A DNA stretch of 64,000 nt from Glutamicibacter nicotianae (GTDB lineage: Bacteria; Actinomycetota; Actinomycetes; Actinomycetales; Micrococcaceae): contig NZ_BJNE01000002.1 of assembly GCF_006539525.1 (NCBI RefSeq), forward strand, positions 310,001 to 374,000, written 5' to 3'. The position numbers and the translations under genes were made by a program. Under the pieces are notes generated by a model that was given only the letters and a program-made list of their open reading frames with translations, had not been told where the DNA came from and did no database searches. Position 1 is the stretch's first letter. The number at the start of each line of letters is the position of its first letter. This document shows, one piece after another, positions 59,564 to 64,000 of this stretch.

Positions 59564-60760
59564 GTGCAAGCTTCCCAGCGTTCCAAGGTAGCTCCCTTTG
59601 AAGTGATGCAGATCGTTGACCAGGTCGCCACGATGCGTGCCGCGGGGCACGACGTGATCTCCTTGTGCGTCGGAGAACCCGGCGGCGGTGCGCCAGCGGC
59701 GGTCAATGAGCTGGCCGCCCAGCTGCATTCCGGGCACGCCGACTTCGGGTACACCTCCACCGCGGGCCTGCTCGAAACCCGCCAGGTTCTGTCCGAGCAC
59801 TACCTCGATACCTATGGGGTGCAGATTCCGGCCAAGAACTTCGTGATGACCACAGGGTCCTCCGGAGCCTTCCAGCTCGCGTTCCTGGCGGCCTTCGACG
59901 CTGGAGACGTGGTGGCGCTGGCCCGCCCCGGCTACCCGGCCTACGCCAATATCCTCCGGGCCCTCGGGCTGGAAGTGGTGGACCTGCCCACCGGTGCGGC
60001 ACAGCGTTTCCAGCCCACCGTGCAGCTGCTCGAAGCGGCCAAGAAGGAGCATGGCCGCCTGGACGGGCTGGTGATCGCCTCGCCGAATAATCCCACCGGA
60101 ACCATGTTCAGCGCCCAGGAGCTCAAGGACCTGGCCAGCTGGTGCGAAGCCAATGACGTGCGGCTGGTCAGCGACGAAATCTATCACGGCATCGAGTTCG
60201 TCCCAGAGCGCAAGGGGCACACCTCGTGGGAGTTCTCCCGCACTTCCATCGTGGTCTCCTCCTTCTCCAAATACTGGGGGATGACCGGCTGGCGCCTGGG
60301 CTGGATGATCGTGCCCGATGATCTGGTGGCCACCGTTGACGCGCTGGCCTCGAACCTTGCGCTGTGCGCTCCGGCGCCGGCGCAGCGCGCGGTCGTGGCA
60401 GCCTTCGAGAAGCAGAGCCTGGATGAAGCCAATGAGCGCGTGGCCGAGTTCGCCCGCACCCGGGCCCACGTGCTTGAGCACCTGGGCAGCCTGGGGATCA
60501 GCGAGGCGGCGCCCGCCGATGGTGCCTTCTACCTCTATGGCCGTTTGGCACCCGAAGTGCTGGAACTTTTCGGTTCTGCGGGGCAGTACTGCCAAGCGGT
60601 TTTGGAACACGCGCACGTGGCGCTGACCCCGGGAGGCGACTTCGATCCGTTCGAGGGGCACCTGTTCATCCGCTTGTCGTTCGCGGCCGGATACGAGCGC
60701 GTGGCAGAAGCAGTGGAACGCGTAGCGGCATTCCTCCGCCAGAGCCTGGCAGGCAGCTAG
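59564..60760 (+). CDS. Class I PLP-dependent aminotransferase
   Basis: 398 residues from GTG 59564 (AAGGA eight bases before). The PLP lysine is in SSFSKYWGMTGWRLGW; VISLCVGEPGGGAP near the N-terminus and SPNNPTGTMFS are standard AAT-I motifs. It probably transaminates an aromatic or aliphatic amino acid with 2-oxoglutarate; the exact specificity (aspartate, tyrosine or other) is not set. It ends 50 bases before a terminator hairpin. Confidence 0.9.
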   Translation: MQASQRSKVAPFEVMQIVDQVATMRAAGHDVISLCVGEPGGGAPAAVNELAAQLHSGHADFGYTSTAGLLETRQVLSEHYLDTYGVQIPAKNFVMTTGSSGAFQLAFLAAFDAGDVVALARPGYPAYANILRALGLEVVDLPTGAAQRFQPTVQLLEAAKKEHGRLDGLVIASPNNPTGTMFSAQELKDLASWCEANDVRLVSDEIYHGIEFVPERKGHTSWEFSRTSIVVSSFSKYWGMTGWRLGWMIVPDDLVATVDALASNLALCAPAPAQRAVVAAFEKQSLDEANERVAEFARTRAHVLEHLGSLGISEAAPADGAFYLYGRLAPEVLELFGSAGQYCQAVLEHAHVALTPGGDFDPFEGHLFIRLSFAAGYERVAEAVERVAAFLRQSLAGS

Positions 60761-60810
60761 ATATCCACAGCTGGTGAGCTTGGCGCGGTGCGCGGTGCTT
60801 GAACCACAGA

Positions 60811-60849
60811 CAGTTGAAGGCAGTAGCGAAACACTACTGCCTTCAACTG
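60811..60849 (+). terminator. Terminator between aminotransferase and DUF2695 genes
   Basis: Perfect 16-bp stem CAGTTGAAGGCAGTAG/CTACTGCCTTCAACTG with a 7-base loop, followed by CTTTAAGG. Confidence 0.8.
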
Positions 60850-60865
60850 CTTTAAGGAGCCACCC

Positions 60866-61222
60866 ATGCCCGCGGTACTCGAACCCGTCGACCATGAATG
60901 CCTTGCCTGCTTCCTCTATCGGGCCCTGAGAGCCCAAGGGTGCGGCGGGACCCATCTCTTCCTGCTGGCCTATCGCGACGAGAGTGCCCCGCGGGCTACC
61001 GCGGTGGAACGGAAGATGCAGCTGCTGGGCGGTTACTGCGATTGCGAAGTGCTGGCCAATGCCATCCGCCCGATCACGCGCGAGGCAAGCAACGCCTTGG
61101 AAGACGAGGTGGATCTTGTCTGCAAAGGAGTACGCCGCGGCACAACCCAACCTTGTGAACATTGGTTGATGCGCCGCGGCGTACAGTGGGGTGGCGGACA
61201 ATTCCGCCGGAGAAGTGCTTGA
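60866..61222 (+). CDS. DUF2695 domain-containing protein
   Basis: 118 residues. CLACFLYRALRAQGCGGTHLFLLAYRDE and the conserved MQLLGGYCDCEVLANAIRP identify DUF2695, a small Cys-rich family of unknown function. AAGGAG lies just before ATG. The C-terminal tail is basic. It is convergent with the DedA gene with only 3 bases between stops. Confidence 0.8.
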   Translation: MPAVLEPVDHECLACFLYRALRAQGCGGTHLFLLAYRDESAPRATAVERKMQLLGGYCDCEVLANAIRPITREASNALEDEVDLVCKGVRRGTTQPCEHWLMRRGVQWGGGQFRRRSA

Positions 61223-61225
61223 AAA

Positions 61226-61930
61226 TCAGTCTTCGATGGTCTTGCTCTTCGGCTTGCGTGCCTTGAGCAGTTCGACACCGATGGGGATGACCGAGATGAG
61301 GACGATCAGGATGAAGATCAGGTCGATGTTCTCTTCGATCCACGTGAACTGTCCCAGCCAGTAGCCCAGCAAGGTGACACCGATACCCCACAGGGCTGCG
61401 CCGATCAGGTTGTAGAAGACGAAGGTCTTGTGGTTCATCTTCGCAACGCCAGCGATTACCGGGACGAAGGTGCGGACGATCGGCACGAAGCGTGCAAGGA
61501 TCACCGCGCGGCCGCCGAACTTCTCGAAGAACTCGTGGGCGCGTTCAACGTTCTGCTGCGAGAAGAAGCGGGAATCCGGCTTCTTGAAGATGGCAGGACC
61601 AGTTTTCTTGCCAATGATGTAACCGGTCTGGTCGCCGGCGAAGGCGCAGACGAAAATCGCGGCGCAGAAGAGCCACAGCGGGATGTGGATGGTGCCGGTG
61701 GCGATGAGCATGCCAACGGTGAAGAGCATCGAATCACCAGGCAGGAAGAATCCCACCAGCAAGCCGGTCTCAGCGAAGACAATGGCACACACCAGCAGCA
61801 GAACCCATGGGCCGAGCGCAGGGTTGTTCAGGAAGACGGCAGGGTTCAACCAGTCGGGCAGGAATGCCGCGCCCATGGTCGGGGCCGCGTAATCGGTCAC
61901 AAGGGAAAGAAACGAAGAATGATCTAGCAC
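61226..61930 (-). CDS. DedA-family membrane protein
   Basis: 234 residues from a GTG at 61930 (AGGA nine bases upstream); an ATG further in lacks a ribosome binding site. About five hydrophobic segments; the DedA signature FAETGLLVGFFLPGDSML and FEKFGGRAVILARFVPIVRTFVPVIAGVAKM are intact. DedA proteins are undecaprenyl-phosphate or lipid flippase-like proteins needed for envelope homeostasis. It ends 3 bases before the DUF2695 stop. Confidence 0.92.
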   Translation of the reverse strand: MLDHSSFLSLVTDYAAPTMGAAFLPDWLNPAVFLNNPALGPWVLLLVCAIVFAETGLLVGFFLPGDSMLFTVGMLIATGTIHIPLWLFCAAIFVCAFAGDQTGYIIGKKTGPAIFKKPDSRFFSQQNVERAHEFFEKFGGRAVILARFVPIVRTFVPVIAGVAKMNHKTFVFYNLIGAALWGIGVTLLGYWLGQFTWIEENIDLIFILIVLISVIPIGVELLKARKPKSKTIED

Positions 61931-62245
61931 AGCAAAAATCCTACGGGAATACGCTGTGAGTTTCCCAGAGAGGAATCCGTAACGTCTGATGGGGGATAAC
62001 CCGACCACAAGGGCGGAAATCTCCAATTTGTTCGTTGACCCGGTGGATCATGGCATTTCCCAGGGCCTGCATCACGAGGCGAAGGCGCATCGCGCAGCGG
62101 CGAGTTGCCAAGCTCACAGCAGGTTTCCAAGCATTGATCAGCATAGTTGCGTCGGGAAACTGGTTTCAGTCCATGACAACGGTCATGGGCAACCCATGAC
62201 TTTCTGCTCTTCTGCCTACCTGGCAAACGGAGAAAACTGGGAGTC
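61931..62245. other. Intergenic region between divergent DedA and ABC genes
   Basis: About 315 bases without a gene. The region should hold both divergent promoters. I see no clear hairpin or operator. Short open frames here lack ribosome binding sites. Confidence 0.4.
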
Positions 62246-63163
62246 ATGGAAACGCTGACTAAAACCAATGCAGTTTCGCTCAGCGGCTTGAAGAAGACCT
62301 TCTCAACGCCGCGCAGCAAGGTCGAAGCCGTCAAGGGCATCGACCTGCAGATCCAGACCGGTCAGATCGTGGCCTTCTTGGGGCCCAACGGAGCCGGCAA
62401 GACAACAACCGTGGACATGATCCTCGGCCTGACCCAGCCCACCGAGGGATCGGCCCAGATCCTCGGCTTGGACCCGCGCCAGGCGGTCCTGGCTGGCAGG
62501 GTCTCGGCAGTGCTGCAAACCGGCGGGCTGTTGCGCGACATGACCGTCAAGGAAACGGTGTCGGTCATCGCCCACATGCATGAGCAGGCAGATCGCATTG
62601 GTGAGGTCATGGAACGCACCGGACTGGACAAGATCGCCAAGCGGCGCGTGGGCAAATGCTCGGGCGGCGAGCAGCAGCGCATCAAGTTCGCTTTGGCGTT
62701 GCTGCCGGATCCGGATGTGCTGATCCTCGATGAGCCTACTGCAGGGATGGACGTGATGGCCCGCCGGGATTTCTGGGCCGCAATGCGCGTCGAAGCCACC
62801 GAAGGACGCACCGTCATCTTCGCCACGCACTATTTGGAAGAAGCGCAGAACTTCGCAGAACGCACCGTGCTGATGAACCACGGGCTCATCGTCGCCGACG
62901 GCGCCACCGAGGATCTGCGCAAGCTCATCTCCGGACGCGCCGTCAGCGCTTCCTTCCCCTCGGCCGAGCATGCCGAACGGGCCGCCGCCTCCAGCGATTC
63001 GGTGCAGGTGGCTGAACGCAATGGCTTGCGCTTCGCCTTCCGCAGCTCCGACTCCGACAGCTTCGCAGCCGCCCTGCTGACCGAGTACCAAGGCTACGAC
63101 CTGGAAATTTCCTCGCCGAGCCTCGAGGACGCCTTCATCCAACTGACCAAGGACCCATCATGA
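62246..63163 (+). CDS. ABC exporter ATP-binding protein
   Basis: 305 residues. Walker A is GPNGAGKTTTVDMI, the signature is CSGGEQQRIKFALALLPDP and Walker B is VLILDEPTAGMDVMAR, followed by the switch His in ATHYLEEAQNFAERTV. The C-terminal extension (about 215-305) is typical of DRA/CcmA-type multidrug or antibiotic-exporter ATPases. It pairs with the permease that overlaps its stop by 4 bases. A following partial gene suggests regulation by a two-component system. Confidence 0.93.
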   Translation: METLTKTNAVSLSGLKKTFSTPRSKVEAVKGIDLQIQTGQIVAFLGPNGAGKTTTVDMILGLTQPTEGSAQILGLDPRQAVLAGRVSAVLQTGGLLRDMTVKETVSVIAHMHEQADRIGEVMERTGLDKIAKRRVGKCSGGEQQRIKFALALLPDPDVLILDEPTAGMDVMARRDFWAAMRVEATEGRTVIFATHYLEEAQNFAERTVLMNHGLIVADGATEDLRKLISGRAVSASFPSAEHAERAAASSDSVQVAERNGLRFAFRSSDSDSFAAALLTEYQGYDLEISSPSLEDAFIQLTKDPS

Positions 63164-63915
63164 TGAGCACCTACATCCGCGTGGAATTCGCGCGGCACTT
63201 CCGCGATGGATACAACCTGATCTTTGCCCTGCTGCTGCCCGCGGCAATGTACATCCTGTTCGGCAGCATCCCCAGCTACACCGAGTTCGAGCTGGGAGCC
63301 GGTAATGTGAAGTTCTATCTGATGATTTCCATGGCGGCCTACGGAGCGGCAGTCAGCACCGTGGCCATCGCTGGCACCGTGGCCACCGAGACCATGCAGG
63401 GGTGGGGCCGGCAAATTTCGCTGACAAAAATGCCGCCGAGCATGTTCGTCAGCAGCAAGATGATCGTCGCGGCCACCGTTGCCGGCGCCTCGGCAGCGCT
63501 CGTCTTCGCCCTCGGGGCCGCTACCGGAGCCGAAGCGCAAGAAGGCTGGATCTGGGCCGCGAGCTACCTGATCATCCTGCTCGGTGCCATGATCTTCGCC
63601 TGCTACGGGATCGGGGTGGGCATGGCGTTCAAATCCGAATCGGCCCTGGGCCTGGCCTCGGGACTGATGGTGTTCTTCGCCTTCTTCGGCAACGTGTTCA
63701 TGCCTCTGGAAGGAGGCATGCTCGACGCGGCCCGCTTCACCCCGATGTATGGCTACGTCGCGCTGGCCCGCTACCCATTGCTCAAGGACATGCCTGCCGG
63801 GGTCGATATGGCACCGGATGCGTTGTGGATCCCAACCGCTAACCTAGTTGCATGGGCACTCATCTTCGTTCTCTTCGCGGTCTTCGCCACCCGCAAGGCC
63901 AAGGCGCGCCAGTGA
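63160..63915 (+). CDS. ABC-2 type transporter permease
   Basis: 251 residues with six transmembrane helices. FARHFRDGYNLIFALLLPAAMYILFG is the first helix pair and FFAFFGNVFMPLEGGMLDAARFTPMYGYVALARYP is the ABC-2 signature region. It should form the channel of a drug, peptide or lipid exporter with the ATPase. ATG at 63160 overlaps the ATPase stop; ATG 63163 is also possible. The next gene overlaps by GTGA. Confidence 0.9.
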   Translation: MMSTYIRVEFARHFRDGYNLIFALLLPAAMYILFGSIPSYTEFELGAGNVKFYLMISMAAYGAAVSTVAIAGTVATETMQGWGRQISLTKMPPSMFVSSKMIVAATVAGASAALVFALGAATGAEAQEGWIWAASYLIILLGAMIFACYGIGVGMAFKSESALGLASGLMVFFAFFGNVFMPLEGGMLDAARFTPMYGYVALARYPLLKDMPAGVDMAPDALWIPTANLVAWALIFVLFAVFATRKAKARQ

Positions 63916-64000
63916 GCCCACGCCAGCCTGGCCCCGCGCCAGCGGACGACCCGCTCTGCGGCCTCGACGAAGACCAGAAATTCTGGGATCGCCGAGGCTG
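63912..64000 (+). CDS. Partial gene after ABC exporter, possibly a sensor histidine kinase
   Basis: A GTG at 63912 overlaps the permease stop (GTGA) and opens a frame that runs to the window edge. The first 29 residues are hydrophilic, ending LDEDQKFWDRRG. ABC-2 exporters in Actinobacteria are often followed by a histidine kinase, so that is the guess, but the visible part has no diagnostic motif. Confidence 0.4.
   Translation, partial: MSPRQPGPAPADDPLCGLDEDQKFWDRRG

Noticed and set aside
1-64000. CRISPR arrays, insertion sequences, prophage genes, tRNA or rRNA genes
   Set aside because: No evenly spaced repeats, transposase or integrase motifs, phage structural proteins or tRNA cloverleaf signatures were seen on reading both strands; a tool-based scan was not possible.

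Overview
The window is high-GC bacterial chromosome with tightly packed genes, frequent GTG starts, many ATGA or GTGA start/stop overlaps and long perfect-stem hairpins between operons. The gene content (GOLPH3/GPP34 protein, CGNR zinc finger, DUF2786, alternate-type signal peptides, a copper-type CsoR, a FemX plus ATP-grasp pair) points to an actinobacterium, most likely Micrococcaceae (Arthrobacter/Glutamicibacter-like). The taxonomy is inferred from gene families only. No prophage, insertion sequence, CRISPR array, rRNA or tRNA was seen.

Layout. 0-9.5 kb: tail of an RraA-like gene, small regulators, an EamA exporter, a GMC oxidoreductase, a MarR-FUSC efflux pair, a D-Ala/D-Ser/glycine-type permease behind a tandem glycine riboswitch, and a PuuE-type deacetylase/allantoinase. 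9.8-12.6 kb: an M20 amidohydrolase with two membrane proteins, one broken by an in-frame TGA. 12.9-16.0 kb: csoR-copZ-copA copper-export operon with two near-perfect CsoR operators. 16.0-18.5 kb: FemX-like plus ATP-grasp ligase, probably for the peptidoglycan interpeptide bridge. 18.5-26.6 kb: a DUF4232 gene split by a TAA, YqeY, a CynX-type MFS carrier, DUF2786, and an IclR-controlled 3-hydroxybenzoate 4-monooxygenase. 26.7-32.9 kb: PspA and a D-arabitol-type catabolic cluster (polyol dehydrogenase, MFS carrier, DeoR regulator, xylulokinase). 33-35.8 kb: a two-component system co-transcribed with a DUF4097 membrane protein. 36-39.7 kb: single metabolic genes, ending with glutaminase.

40.0-44.2 kb holds the most distinctive locus: six tightly linked genes encoding three short surface proteins with SipW/TasA-type alternate signal peptides, a SipW-type Ser-His signal peptidase, an LADTG-anchored wall protein, and a second SipW-type peptidase fused to a C-terminal domain that carries its own alternate-type cleavage motif. 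It looks like a self-contained system for processing and anchoring surface fibres or a biofilm matrix.

44.2-47 kb: TetR-controlled agmatine-to-putrescine operon (aguB, aguA). 47-51.7 kb: a SolA-type oxidase, a TauE/SafE exporter, a membrane protein next to a GPP34 protein, and a GntR regulator. 51.8-54.8 kb: type III polyketide synthase, methyltransferase and flavoprotein hydroxylase overlapping as one operon, similar in content to the phenolic-lipid operon srsABC of Streptomyces. 55-61.9 kb: RlmN, an AhpD-like protein, a HicB-like solo protein, a secreted purple-acid-phosphatase-like enzyme, an aminotransferase, DUF2695 and DedA. 62.2-64 kb: an ABC exporter followed by the first codons of a further gene, possibly a histidine kinase.
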